A stretch of DNA of 64,000 nucleotides from Hyphomonas adhaerens MHS-3 (GTDB taxonomy: Bacteria; Pseudomonadota; Alphaproteobacteria; Caulobacterales; Hyphomonadaceae). The stretch lies in NCBI RefSeq assembly GCF_000685235.1, contig NZ_ARYH01000005.1:29182-93181 (forward strand), written 5' to 3'. Position numbers and translations under genes: made by a program. Each line of letters starts with the position of its first letter. The first letter of the stretch is position 1. Shown here piece after piece: positions 8,484 to 17,317 of the stretch. The notes beneath the pieces are model-generated. The model was not told the DNA's origin. It worked only from the letters and a program-made list of their open reading frames with translations, and ran no database searches.

Positions 8484-9157
8484 ATTCGGCAAATTCCCTG
8501 CCGGTCACGGTTGATGACGACTGGCTGGCCATGCAGTCAGCGGGTTCGCTCTCGCCGTTCAAACAACTTCTGTTGACCTGCCAGGCAGACATCAATCCGC
8601 GCCTGCGGGATGCAATCACCTCAAACGACCATGTTGCGGGCGCCATGCTCGAAAGCGCAAAACCTGCAGCACTGTCAGACGATTTCCTCACTCGCCTGAA
8701 CACCCGTCTGGATGCGGACCTGCCTGTCCAATCAGAGGCCAATGGCGAGACCCGTGATGAAGATGGCCGTCCGGAGTGGATGCCCGCGCCGCTGGCAGAC
8801 TATATCCGCCGCTCAGGCAGCCGTCTCAAATGGCGCAGTGCCGGCCTCGGTGTTCAGCGAGCGCGGCTCGGCCGCAACAGGCGCGGCGAGCGCCTTTACC
8901 TGCTGCGGGCAAAGCCCGGACTTCCCGTCCCACGGCATTCCCACAGCGGACAGGAATGGACGCTCGTTCTGGCAGGTGGCTACAAATCCGGCTCGCAGCA
9001 ATTCGTTGCCGGCGACCTTCATCAGGAAGACGAGGGCTGTATGCATGACTTGCGGATCGATGATGACGGCCCGTGCATTTCCCTCATTGTCGATGAGGGA
9101 AAGCTGAAGTTTGCCAATCCCCTGCTGAAGCTGTTCCAGCCGGTGCTCGGCATCTGA
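8480..9157 (+). CDS. chrR: ChrR-family anti-sigma factor lacking the N-terminal zinc ligands
   Basis: A 225 aa anti-sigma factor. It has the N-terminal sigma-binding domain (about residues 10-90) and a C-terminal cupin. The cupin keeps His153, His155, Glu159 and His189, the exact spacing of the four zinc ligands of R. sphaeroides ChrR. In the N-domain, however, the usual HxxxCxxC is replaced (LLLTCQADINPRLRDA, about residues 31-45) and no His is present near the start. The anti-sigma domain is therefore probably zinc-free. Translational overlap with rpoE (4 bp) supports an operon of sigma and anti-sigma. Confidence 0.85.
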   Translation: MNSANSLPVTVDDDWLAMQSAGSLSPFKQLLLTCQADINPRLRDAITSNDHVAGAMLESAKPAALSDDFLTRLNTRLDADLPVQSEANGETRDEDGRPEWMPAPLADYIRRSGSRLKWRSAGLGVQRARLGRNRRGERLYLLRAKPGLPVPRHSHSGQEWTLVLAGGYKSGSQQFVAGDLHQEDEGCMHDLRIDDDGPCISLIVDEGKLKFANPLLKLFQPVLGI

Positions 9158-9215
9158 CCTGCGACGCGGCCAACCCCTGTCACGAGGGATGATCCCCTGT
9201 GGGCACTTCTCGCGT

Positions 9216-10385
9216 CTAGGGGGCCCCGCCTTCGCGGGCAGCCTCATTGGCCTTCCAGACACGCTGGAAATTGCCGCCCAGGAAGGCCGCTAGTTCCGGC
9301 TCGCTCATGCCCTTCCGGCGTAGCAATGCCACCAGATCCGGCAGATGACGGTAATTGTCGAAGACTGGCTTGTAGTTCGCGTCCATATCGGATCCGAGGC
9401 AGACATGATCGATGCCGACCAGGTCCACCAATTGGAAAATGCGGTCCCCAAAACCCGCCAGATCACTGATCTCAATACCGCTCGGCCACGCCCCGATAAT
9501 CCCCCCTGCATCGGCCGCCGCCTTGGCAAGTTCGAGCGAGATGAAGCGCGGATGATAGGAGTGGGCCGAACTGATATGGGTATGTGTGAACATCACCGGC
9601 AGGGTGCTGAGCTCCAGCGCACGGAACGCCCCGGCCTCGGCCATGTGGGACAGGTCGATCATCATCCCCAGACGGTTCATCTCGCGAATGATCGCGTCGC
9701 CTTCTGAGGTCAGCCCGTCATGGACCGGCTCATTGGTCATCGCGTCGGCGAGACCATTGGTGCGATAGTGGACGAGCGTGATGGACCGGACGCCATCCTG
9801 ATAAGCCTCATTCACGCGCTCGATTGATCCTTCCAGGAAGTCTCCCCCCTCGACAGTCCAGATGGCCCCCGGCCGCCCGGACGCGCGCGCAGCCTCCAGC
9901 GATTCCGGGGTCAGCATTTCAGTGACGAGATTCTGCTTTGCCAGCCGTTTGAGATTGCCGATCTGGACCTTGTAGCTCTCCCACGCCTCTCCTACCCTGA
10001 AGGGGCGTTGGGCCTCCAGACCCTTGCCTTTCGCCAGGTTCAACACGTTGAAATCCGACACGGCCGCAAAGCAGGCTGCCGCGAGGTGGCCTTCGCGCAT
10101 GTCACCTATGGTGCGGCGCTCGAAACCGGACTGCGCCTTGTACACTTTCAGGAGCGGCGCAAGACCGGAAGCATCGCGCGCAAATGTCCGCCCGGGATGG
10201 GCGTGGCTGTCGATCGCCGGATACTTGTCCAGCAGCGCAATGGCCGCCGCGCGCTCATCTTCCGCCACTTCAAAACCAAGCGGCGCCGGAGCTGGCCTCT
10301 TACGCAGCCAGTAAGCGCCGTACGCAACGCCGGCACCGGCAACGAGCCCGCCGCCTATCAAGGCGCGCCGTGTCATTTTCCCCAT
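9216..10385 (-). CDS. Membrane dipeptidase, peptidase M19 family
   Basis: A 389 aa zinc dipeptidase of the renal dipeptidase family. Metal and active-site motifs are visible: DSHAHPG (about residues 59-65), TVEGGDFLEG, DLSHM (His), FTHTHISS, and LGSDMDAN near the C-terminus. A TRRALIGGG segment followed by a hydrophobic stretch at residues 5-27 suggests Tat-type export or N-terminal anchoring. M19 enzymes often cleave dipeptides with a D-residue at the C-terminal position, which would feed the D-amino-acid-oxidase-like protein at 21315. It is the last gene of a minus-strand set with the isochorismatase-like gene (31 bp gap) and the TetR gene. Confidence 0.9.
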   Translation of the reverse strand: MGKMTRRALIGGGLVAGAGVAYGAYWLRKRPAPAPLGFEVAEDERAAAIALLDKYPAIDSHAHPGRTFARDASGLAPLLKVYKAQSGFERRTIGDMREGHLAAACFAAVSDFNVLNLAKGKGLEAQRPFRVGEAWESYKVQIGNLKRLAKQNLVTEMLTPESLEAARASGRPGAIWTVEGGDFLEGSIERVNEAYQDGVRSITLVHYRTNGLADAMTNEPVHDGLTSEGDAIIREMNRLGMMIDLSHMAEAGAFRALELSTLPVMFTHTHISSAHSYHPRFISLELAKAAADAGGIIGAWPSGIEISDLAGFGDRIFQLVDLVGIDHVCLGSDMDANYKPVFDNYRHLPDLVALLRRKGMSEPELAAFLGGNFQRVWKANEAAREGGAP

Positions 10386-10416
10386 GTTTCTCTCCTCCTC
10401 CCGGCACCGCCTGCCT

Positions 10417-11145
10417 TTAGGCTTGTTCTGCCATGGCTTTCATATCCGCGATGGCCTCATCTGCCGTCAGCGTGAAGCCATAGGAAGCAAGCTTTCCGAT
10501 GGTCGATTGATAAGATTCAAGGTGATAGGTCGTCGTCGCATCACTCACGACGCGGGAAATATATCCGTAATCGAGCGCGACACGCGTTGTGGTCTCCACG
10601 CATTCATCCGTCATGAAGCCAACAACGATCAGGTGCTCGATCCCCATATTGCGCAGCGTCGTATCAAGGCTCGTCCCCGTAAACGCGCCGCTGGCGGTCT
10701 TGGTAATGACGATTTCATCCGCTTTGGGCCGGGTAGGTTCCAGGAATTCTGTCGCCGGGCTTCCGGGCGGGAAGTTCCAGCCGAGACGGCTATGCAGCTG
10801 GCTGGTGTCACGGCCCTGACAGGACAAGGCCTGAATTTTCACGTGAATCGGGGGGATCCCGGCAGACCTTGCCGCGTCCAGGACACGTGCAGCCTGGACT
10901 ACGGCAGCATTAAACCGGACTTCGTAGTCACTCAGCGCTGCCTGCACAGCATCTTCCGGCAGACCGGCCGCGACGGCGTTCTTCACATGGTAGGACGGCT
11001 CCGCCAGGTGCTGGATGTCGATCAGCAGCAGCGCCGTATTGTCCAGCGTGGCTGCCGGGGGGGCTTTTGGATTCACAAAGGAAGTCGCCAGAACGTCATT
11101 GATCCCGATGGCCGGCTGGGTGGGTGTGGTCATGCTGTCTCTCAC
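10417..11145 (-). CDS. Isochorismatase-family cysteine hydrolase
   Basis: A 242 aa hydrolase. The catalytic triad of the family is visible: Asp in LLIDIQ, Lys in ITKTASGAF, and Cys in GFMTDECVETT. No signal peptide is seen, so it is cytosolic. The GTG at 11143-11145 overlaps the stop of the TetR gene (11142-11144); an ATG at 11131-11133 is an alternative that removes four residues. Family members hydrolyse isochorismate, N-carbamoyl amino acids, nicotinamide or maleamate-type amides. With a dipeptidase downstream, an amidase-like role on amino-acid derivatives is plausible but not shown. Confidence 0.87.
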   Translation of the reverse strand: MRDSMTTPTQPAIGINDVLATSFVNPKAPPAATLDNTALLLIDIQHLAEPSYHVKNAVAAGLPEDAVQAALSDYEVRFNAAVVQAARVLDAARSAGIPPIHVKIQALSCQGRDTSQLHSRLGWNFPPGSPATEFLEPTRPKADEIVITKTASGAFTGTSLDTTLRNMGIEHLIVVGFMTDECVETTTRVALDYGYISRVVSDATTTYHLESYQSTIGKLASYGFTLTADEAIADMKAMAEQA

Positions 11146-11855
11146 TCAGGTTTGTTTGGAATGTCTTGGAATGGATCGCCGGCCACTGTCTCAACGGCGC
11201 GATTGCCCGCCTCACTGAGAACGGCGCGCAGGCTGATCTTGAAAAGCCGCGCGACCACGTCCTCCTGCCCGATCAGGCCCGGGGCGACATAGCGAAGCTG
11301 GTCAGCAGTATAGAGGTTTGCGATTCCGAATGCGGCCGCCTGCAAGGCAGCGAGCACCAGATCCTTTTCGACATCGGTGAAGTAACCCTCGCTGGAACAT
11401 TCGGTCACCAGCTCGTCCATCAGCCGAATCGTTTTGTACCTTTGCGCCTGGTAGGTCTCCGACGACAGGATTTCCTCGGTTTCCATGCTCTTCATCAGCA
11501 GGAAGTAGCCGGGATGCGACCGCGCGAAATGGACGTAAGCGTATCCCACGGCCAACAGGCGCGAGAGCACCATGTCGCCCGCCTGATCGAGCGCATAGGA
11601 ACGATAGTTTTCCTGCAACACGTAGCCGGCGATCGCGGTCTCGACCAGCAGGTCCTGCTTGCTCTCGAAGTGCCGGTAGATCGCCGGGACGGAAGTGCCG
11701 ACCATCTTGCCGACCTCCTTGAGCTGGAAGTCCAGCGAGTGGCTTTTCGCAATCAGCTTCGCAACCGCTTCAATGATCGCATTCCGCAGGTCGCCATGGT
11801 GATATCCGGTCTTTTTACGTACCCGTCCGGAAGAGGTTTTCAGGACATCTGCCAT
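11142..11855 (-). CDS. TetR/AcrR-family transcriptional regulator
   Basis: A 237 aa regulator. The N-terminal TetR helix-turn-helix covers about residues 18-64 (GDLRNAIIEAVAKLI, then VGKMVGTSVPAIYRHFESK). The ligand-binding domain follows. A GGGAGG ribosome site lies 8-9 bp before the ATG. It heads the operon with the isochorismatase-like and dipeptidase genes and is divergent from a TonB-dependent receptor across 156 bp. That region contains a perfect palindrome at 11907-11921, the most likely operator, so it probably controls both directions. Confidence 0.9.
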   Translation of the reverse strand: MADVLKTSSGRVRKKTGYHHGDLRNAIIEAVAKLIAKSHSLDFQLKEVGKMVGTSVPAIYRHFESKQDLLVETAIAGYVLQENYRSYALDQAGDMVLSRLLAVGYAYVHFARSHPGYFLLMKSMETEEILSSETYQAQRYKTIRLMDELVTECSSEGYFTDVEKDLVLAALQAAAFGIANLYTADQLRYVAPGLIGQEDVVARLFKISLRAVLSEAGNRAVETVAGDPFQDIPNKPE

Positions 11856-11906
11856 TCACTACCGCCTCCCCACATCGTCACCATCATGACGCGTTGACAC
11901 AATAAT

Positions 11907-11921
11907 GTTAATTCAATTAAC
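11907..11921. promoter_or_regulatory. Candidate TetR operator, GTTAATT-C-AATTAAC
   Basis: A perfect inverted repeat of 7 bp arms around one C. It lies between the TetR gene and the divergent receptor gene. A TTGACA box at 11894-11899 sits just before it, reading toward the receptor, so the palindrome would fall in the -35/-10 spacer and a bound repressor would block that promoter. TetR operators are usually this type and size. Confidence 0.5.
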
Positions 11922-12011
11922 TTGCGCGGGCAAGGCTTGGGACGTGCGCCTGCGCAAGCAGGCGCCAGGGTCACCCCAAGGCTGACATCCGAATTCAAAG
12001 GGAAGATCAAC

Positions 12012-14414
12012 ATGAAGACGTCTAAGCTATTGATGGGCGCAAGCTGCCTGATTCTGGCGGCCGCGCCGTGGGCCGCTGCCTCCGCACAAACACAGACCGG
12101 AGACGAAACCGCAGATACGGTTGAAACGGCGAGTGCCGGTCAGGAAGACGAAGTCAAAGTCTATGAGGGCATCGTCGTCACCGCGACACGCCGTACCGAG
12201 AAACTGTCTGAAGTGCCGATCGCGATGTCCGTCTTCGGAGACGACAGCATCGAGCAGACAAGCGTTCGCGAGCTGTCGGAAATCTCCGGCTACATCCCCA
12301 ACGTGTCGATCTCGGGTCACAACGACTTCCGCTCTGTCATCACGATCCGCGGTGTGGGCTCTGCCTCCCGCAATATCGGTTTCGACAGCCGCGTCGGCGT
12401 CTATGTAGATGGCGTCTATATGGGCCAGTCACCGGCTGTGAACCAGGAACTGCTGGATCTGGAACGCGTCGAGGTGCTTCGTGGCCCGCAGGGCATGCTG
12501 TTCGGCAAGAACACCGTGGCCGGCGCCGTCAGCCTTGTCACCAAAAAGCCGGAAGACCGCTTCTTCGGCAAGCTCAGCGCGAATGTCGGCAACTACAATC
12601 TCCGCGAATTCCAGGGCATGCTGAATGTGCCAATCTCCGAGAAAGTTGCTGCCAAGGTTTCGATCTCCAAGACTGACCGCGACGGCTATATCGACAACAT
12701 CACGACGGGGAACGAACTCGACACCAAGGATGTGCTGGCCTATCGCGCGCAGCTGCGCATTACGCCGTCCGACCAGTTCGAGATCAATCTCGCCTATGAC
12801 GGTCTTTCTGCCGACAACAAAATTCTGGTCGGTGAGCCGTTGACCGACCCTTATGGCGTGATGGTCACACCGTTTGCTCCGGAACCGCGCAAGGTCGCCT
12901 TCGATTTCGACCCGACTGAAGAGCGCGATGTGTCCGGCGCGATGATGGACATGACCTATGAATTCCAGAACGGGTTCACCGTGAAATCGATCACGGGCTA
13001 CCGCGATACGGACGCGTCTTACTCCAACGCTACCGACTATGCGCCGATCTCCATCATCTATGTCGACTATGGCGACGAGTTCAAACAGACGACCCAGGAG
13101 TTCCAGCTGATCTCCCCGTCTGACAGCGCCTTCACCTATATGGGTGGCCTGTACTACTACAAGCAGGACGCAGACACGGTCCGCGACGTGACCCTTGGAA
13201 ACGATTTTATTGAGGGCTTCATTCAGCCCGTCGTGGCGCCCCAAGTGGCACCTCTCCTCAATCTTGATCCGGCGACCCTGACGCCGGCACAACTTGCTTT
13301 CATCTCTTCGATGGTCGGCTTCGGCCCGGTCGGCTCGAAGGTCACGAACAGCGGAAGTGTCGAAACGGAAAGCTTTGCGGCGTACGTCAACGGCTCCTAC
13401 GACTTCAACGAACGCTGGACCCTCGGCTTCGGCGTGCGCTACAGCACGGAAGACAAGAGCGTGAACTGGCTGCTTGATGGCCGGAACTCCGGTGTCTTCG
13501 CCATCGGCTCGACCAATGTAGCGCCCGGTGACACCACGACGGCCCCGACGCCGCTGATCAATGACCGTAGCGACAGTTTCCTGTCACCAGCCATCAGCCT
13601 CAGCTACGCTGTGACCGATCAGAGCAACCTCTACGCCAAATACTCCTCCGGTTATAAGAGCGGGGGCTTCAACCTCGACTACATCAACGAGAATGAACTG
13701 GCCGCGAACTCCGGTCTGGAATTCGGCAAGGAAACAGTGGATGCCTACGAACTCGGCCTGAAGAACACCTTCATGAATGGCCGCTTTACGCTGAACCTTG
13801 CTGCCTTCTACTCCGAATATACCGACTATCAGGTGAACCAGTTCGTCGATCTCGGACAAGGCCGCACATCGATCCGCATCACCAATGCGGCGAAGGTGAT
13901 CACGCAAGGTCTCGAAGGTGAGTTCAACCTTCAGGCCACAGACAACCTGTCCCTGCAGGGCTCTGCCGGTTATCTGGATGCGACCTTCGACTCGTTTCCG
14001 GGCGGCGGCACAGCCGGCGCAGACGTTTCCGGCAATGATCTGAACAACGCCCCGGAATGGAGCGCTTCACTGGGCGCTGTGTACACGCGCGACATTCCCT
14101 CGGTCGACTCGACGCTCCTGACGCGGCTCGACATGACGTATTCGGATGGCTACTTCACCACCGCCGACAATATCAAGACAGCAACACTGCCTTCCACGCA
14201 GGTGGTGCCGTTTGGATATATCGACTCCATGACACAACTGAATGGACGCATCGGCCTGATGAGCAATGATGGCCGGTACGAAGTTTATCTGTGGGGCCGC
14301 AACCTCACCGATGAAGACGGTCTGGTGGACGATTTCCGCGACTTCTTCGGCACATTGGTCAATCACCCGAATATCGGGCGGACCTATGGTGCCGAACTGG
14401 TCGTGAACTTCTAG
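12012..14414 (+). CDS. TonB-dependent outer-membrane receptor
   Basis: An 800 aa TBDR. The start at 12012 follows GGGAAG and gives a signal peptide ending in ASA before QTQTG; the open frame from 11922 includes promoter sequence. A TonB-box-like stretch (EGIVVTATRR) precedes the plug domain (about residues 50-170; RVEVLRGPQGMLFGKNTVAG). A 22-strand barrel follows and ends in a terminal aromatic (VVNF). It lacks an STN domain, so it is a simple transporter. It is divergent from the TetR/dipeptidase operon, suggesting uptake of a peptide or amino-acid derivative. The substrate is unknown. Confidence 0.93.
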   Translation: MKTSKLLMGASCLILAAAPWAAASAQTQTGDETADTVETASAGQEDEVKVYEGIVVTATRRTEKLSEVPIAMSVFGDDSIEQTSVRELSEISGYIPNVSISGHNDFRSVITIRGVGSASRNIGFDSRVGVYVDGVYMGQSPAVNQELLDLERVEVLRGPQGMLFGKNTVAGAVSLVTKKPEDRFFGKLSANVGNYNLREFQGMLNVPISEKVAAKVSISKTDRDGYIDNITTGNELDTKDVLAYRAQLRITPSDQFEINLAYDGLSADNKILVGEPLTDPYGVMVTPFAPEPRKVAFDFDPTEERDVSGAMMDMTYEFQNGFTVKSITGYRDTDASYSNATDYAPISIIYVDYGDEFKQTTQEFQLISPSDSAFTYMGGLYYYKQDADTVRDVTLGNDFIEGFIQPVVAPQVAPLLNLDPATLTPAQLAFISSMVGFGPVGSKVTNSGSVETESFAAYVNGSYDFNERWTLGFGVRYSTEDKSVNWLLDGRNSGVFAIGSTNVAPGDTTTAPTPLINDRSDSFLSPAISLSYAVTDQSNLYAKYSSGYKSGGFNLDYINENELAANSGLEFGKETVDAYELGLKNTFMNGRFTLNLAAFYSEYTDYQVNQFVDLGQGRTSIRITNAAKVITQGLEGEFNLQATDNLSLQGSAGYLDATFDSFPGGGTAGADVSGNDLNNAPEWSASLGAVYTRDIPSVDSTLLTRLDMTYSDGYFTTADNIKTATLPSTQVVPFGYIDSMTQLNGRIGLMSNDGRYEVYLWGRNLTDEDGLVDDFRDFFGTLVNHPNIGRTYGAELVVNF

Positions 14415-14453
14415 TTCATCCGTATTGCCTCCATACCGGGAAGGATCCGCAGC

Positions 14454-15581
14454 ATGCCCCCTGTCGACGCGGACCTTTCCCGGTATTTTTCTGACTCCTA
14501 CGAAGAAGGCCGCAGGAAATTCCTGGACGCCTGCCTGCGGCATGACCTGGAAGTTCAGCGTCATGTGCACCCTTCCCTGAAAGCCCCCTCCGGCGAAGAT
14601 CTCTCAATGGATGCGGCATGGTATGGGCCGCAGGATGCCGCGAGGGTTCTGGTGTTCAGCTGCGGAACGCATGGACTGGAAGCCGCCGCTGGGGCCGCCA
14701 CAATGCTGAGATGGCTCGACAGGGAGGGCCCCGGCCAGTTGCCGGACGATATCAGTGTTCTGCTCATTCACGCGATCAACCCCTATGGCTGGGCCTGGTC
14801 GCACCGGATCAACGAAGACGGTATCGACCTCAACCGGAACTTCCCCGACCGGTCACAGCCGCAACCATCCAACCCGGACTATTTGGATATCCACCAGCTC
14901 CTGCTCGCTGCCACACCCGACGAAACGGGGCTCGACAAGTTTGCGAAGGGCTTTCACACCCTGACGGCTAACAAGGGAATGAACGCGGCACTGACCGGTA
15001 TCACATCCGGCCAGTTCGATTTTCCTGAGGGGCTCAGCTTTGGCGGTCAGGCGCTCAGCTGGTCAGGCAAGACCCTGTTTGCCATCGCGCGCAAACATCT
15101 GAGCCGAGCCGAGCGGATCCTTCATATCGACTGGCATACCGGCATCGGAGAATATGGCCAGCCTCATTTCATTCTGGATGAAGGCAAGGGATCGGACACG
15201 CACATCCTGCTATCCGACTGGTGGCCGGGTCACGCTATTCATTGCGATGATGTCGTCGAGGGTGTCTCCATTTTCTATAATGGACTTCTGCTGGAAGGCA
15301 TGCGCGACGAGATTGGCAAATTCAATCCGGCCGAAGTCGTCAACCTGACGATCGAGTGGGGCACCTATGATGTCGAAAAAATGTTGCAGGCCCTGATGAT
15401 GGACAATTGGCTGATGCATCGCGCAGGCGGTGCAGATCCGGCACTTGTGGATACGGTACGGGCCGACCTCATCGAACGCTTCTACCCTCAGGCCACAGAG
15501 TGGCGCCGCAATGTCATCCTTGCGTCAGAGAAAATCTATGATCAGGCAGTCGCCGGGCTTGAAAGCTGGGGACGCAGTTAA
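14454..15581 (+). CDS. DUF2817 / M14-like zinc carboxypeptidase-type protein
   Basis: A 375 aa protein of the DUF2817 family, related to M14 metallocarboxypeptidases. Zinc-site candidates are His and Glu in GTHGLEAAAG (about residues 74-83) and His in LHIDWHTGIG. The GIDLNRNFP segment is the substrate-binding Asn-Arg motif of M14. No signal peptide is seen. It starts 39 bp after the receptor gene on the same strand, so the receptor may bring in the peptide-like substrate it cleaves. A strong bidirectional terminator follows at 15603-15633. Confidence 0.8.
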   Translation: MPPVDADLSRYFSDSYEEGRRKFLDACLRHDLEVQRHVHPSLKAPSGEDLSMDAAWYGPQDAARVLVFSCGTHGLEAAAGAATMLRWLDREGPGQLPDDISVLLIHAINPYGWAWSHRINEDGIDLNRNFPDRSQPQPSNPDYLDIHQLLLAATPDETGLDKFAKGFHTLTANKGMNAALTGITSGQFDFPEGLSFGGQALSWSGKTLFAIARKHLSRAERILHIDWHTGIGEYGQPHFILDEGKGSDTHILLSDWWPGHAIHCDDVVEGVSIFYNGLLLEGMRDEIGKFNPAEVVNLTIEWGTYDVEKMLQALMMDNWLMHRAGGADPALVDTVRADLIERFYPQATEWRRNVILASEKIYDQAVAGLESWGRS

Positions 15582-15602
15582 GGCGCCAAACAGAACGGAA
15601 AA

Positions 15603-15633
15603 AAGGGCGAGGCAGTCTGACTGCCTCGCCCTT
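15603..15633. terminator. Bidirectional Rho-independent terminator
   Basis: 13-bp perfect stem (15603-15615 with 15621-15633) and a 5-base loop. A T-rich run follows on the plus strand (TTCTTTATT) and six T follow on the minus strand. It ends the DUF2817 transcript and backs up termination of the converging aminotransferase gene. Confidence 0.85.
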
Positions 15634-15665
15634 CTTTATTCCCCGGGCATTCCGGAAAATTGTGG

Positions 15666-15689
15666 AGGCGCCCCGAATCCGGGGCGCCT
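15666..15689 (-). terminator. Terminator hairpin of the aminotransferase gene
   Basis: 10-bp GC-rich perfect stem (15666-15675 with 15680-15689) with loop AATC. It lies 5 bp after the stop of the minus-strand aminotransferase, and the downstream sequence on that strand carries ATTTT. It sits close to a second terminator at 15603-15633. Confidence 0.65.
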
Positions 15690-15693
15690 GAGA

Positions 15694-16863
15694 TCATGCG
15701 CCGACGATTTCCGGCAGTGCCTTGCAGAAGCGTTCCACGTCTTCGATCTTGCCAGTCGAGACGCGGGACCAATCGACATAGTCCATGTATTGTCCGCGGA
15801 TAGAGATTTTCTTTTCCGCAAAAGCCTTCTGGACGTCATTGGCGGGCTTGCCCGACTTGAAGTAGACGAAGTTCGTCTGCGACGGCAGGTATTCGAGGCC
15901 GAGCGTGTCCAGCGTCGTGGTGATCATCTGGCGGGCTTCAACAACCTTGCCTTTGGAGAAGTTGAGGAACTTCTCATCATTGTAGCAGCCGATGGCCGCA
16001 GCATACGAGGTGCACGGCGACCAGGACATTGCGGTTGCCTGGATCTTCTGGGCCGTTTCCGGCGAAGAGATCGTGTAGCCCATGCGGATGCCGGCCATAC
16101 CATAGATCTTGGAGAAGGTACGGGACACGATGACATTGTGCCCTTCATTGATCAGAGGAATACAGGTGTTCCCTGCCGGATCGTCGGCAAGTTCCATGTA
16201 AGCTTCGTCAACGAGAACCGTTGTCTTGGCAGCCATACGCTTCACGGCCGCCTTCAACGTGGCCGGGTCGGAGACGAGACCGGTCGGGTTGTTCGGATTA
16301 CACAGCTGAACAAGGCCGGTGCCTTCGGTGACTTTCGCCTCGATGGCTGGCAGATCGATTTCCATGCCTTCGGTCAGCGGCACACGGTCAATCGTAGCCA
16401 TGCCGAGACGCGCGGCATAAAGCGCGGTCGTATCCCAGAAAAGCCGCGGCGCAACAATCGGGCCATTCGGACCGTAGATCATTGCGATAGCAGACAAGGC
16501 CTCGCCCGAGCCTGTCGTCAGGGCAATTTGCTCAGGCGCCACACCGTTCTTCTCGGCGATCATTTCGAGCAATTGTTTCACAGCAACCTGAGACGCATAA
16601 TATGCGCCCTTGGAGCCCGCATATTCGATCATCTTGAGAGCGGACGGCGCCGGACCATAGGGATTCTCGTTCCGGGAAAGAAGCGCGACACCTTCCGGCG
16701 GACCGAGGAGGTAAGGGTTCTCAACAGCAACCTTCTCAGGCGGGAAAGCTGCCTCCGTGGTTTCAGCGATCGCGGATGCGCCCGATGCGCAGGCCGTTGC
16801 GCCCGCGACACCGATACCGGTCGCGCCAGCCAGAAGAAAACGTCTGGAAATATCGTAAGCCAT
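15694..16863 (-). CDS. Tat-exported PLP aminotransferase (histidinol-phosphate-type fold)
   Basis: A 389 aa class I/II aminotransferase of the HisC-like group. The chosen ATG at 16861-16863 puts a twin-arginine signal (DISRRFLLAGATG) at the N-terminus. A Cys follows in GATACASG, which may be lipidated, although the lipobox is not strict. Fold markers include NENPYGPAPSA, NPNNPTG, VDEAYMEL, the PLP lysine in SRTFSKIYGMAG, and an Arg-containing substrate motif near SNFVYF/SIRGQ. Tat export makes sense for an enzyme that must fold around its cofactor. HisC itself is cytosolic, so this is not histidine synthesis. The substrate is probably an extracellular amino acid or amine. The flanking receptor supports a scavenging role. 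Confidence 0.85.
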   Translation of the reverse strand: MAYDISRRFLLAGATGIGVAGATACASGASAIAETTEAAFPPEKVAVENPYLLGPPEGVALLSRNENPYGPAPSALKMIEYAGSKGAYYASQVAVKQLLEMIAEKNGVAPEQIALTTGSGEALSAIAMIYGPNGPIVAPRLFWDTTALYAARLGMATIDRVPLTEGMEIDLPAIEAKVTEGTGLVQLCNPNNPTGLVSDPATLKAAVKRMAAKTTVLVDEAYMELADDPAGNTCIPLINEGHNVIVSRTFSKIYGMAGIRMGYTISSPETAQKIQATAMSWSPCTSYAAAIGCYNDEKFLNFSKGKVVEARQMITTTLDTLGLEYLPSQTNFVYFKSGKPANDVQKAFAEKKISIRGQYMDYVDWSRVSTGKIEDVERFCKALPEIVGA

Positions 16864-16883
16864 ATTCTGATTTACCTGTTGCC

Positions 16884-17189
16884 TTAGAGTTGAGAAGAAA
16901 CTGAATCTTTTGAGCTTCGCGGGAATGCGAACAGCAGCGTCATCCTGTCGAAGCAGTGTACAGGACAATTGCGGATGTTGCGAAGAGACAGGAGCCCAGG
17001 ACGCGCTTCCGGGGGGATGGCGGTGAGACTGTGAGCAGCTTTGGCGCCCAGTGAAGCAATCAGAAGCGGCATTGCCACAATGGCCACGACGGCAATCAAG
17101 TTGACATACCCTGCAGCCAAACCTGCCATCATCGTCAAGCTTCCGATCATCTCGGCGACGTACAGGTAGTCCACTTCGTTGCCTGACAT
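16884..17189 (-). CDS. Hypothetical small membrane protein
   Basis: A 101 aa open frame between the receptor and the aminotransferase, all on the minus strand. It starts at the ATG at 17187-17189 after AGAGAAG and ends 20 bp before the aminotransferase start. Two hydrophobic stretches (about residues 12-30 and 32-50) predict one or two membrane helices; the C-terminal half is unremarkable. I do not recognise a family. Gene order and spacing make it plausible, but it could be a non-coding leader. Confidence 0.4.
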   Translation of the reverse strand: MSGNEVDYLYVAEMIGSLTMMAGLAAGYVNLIAVVAIVAMPLLIASLGAKAAHSLTAIPPEARPGLLSLRNIRNCPVHCFDRMTLLFAFPRSSKDSVSSQL

Positions 17190-17317
17190 ACTTCTCTGAG
17201 TTTCCTGTTCAAGGCTTGTTGAACCGCCTTTTCCCAATGGAGCAAGGAGGGATAGCCATATCCCTCCTCACAGATCATCGCCTGCCCCCAAAAGGGGCAG
17301 GCGAGCTCTATATTCGA

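Noticed and set aside
15694..16863. Assignment of the aminotransferase to histidine biosynthesis (hisC)
   Set aside because: The Tat signal places it outside the cytosol and no his genes are near.
15430..16887. 485-residue frame opposite the aminotransferase
   Set aside because: Antisense shadow; it also runs through two terminators and the end of the DUF2817 gene.
16861..16968. Longer aminotransferase start at 16968
   Set aside because: The added 35 residues overlap the preceding small frame and would hide the twin-arginine signal.
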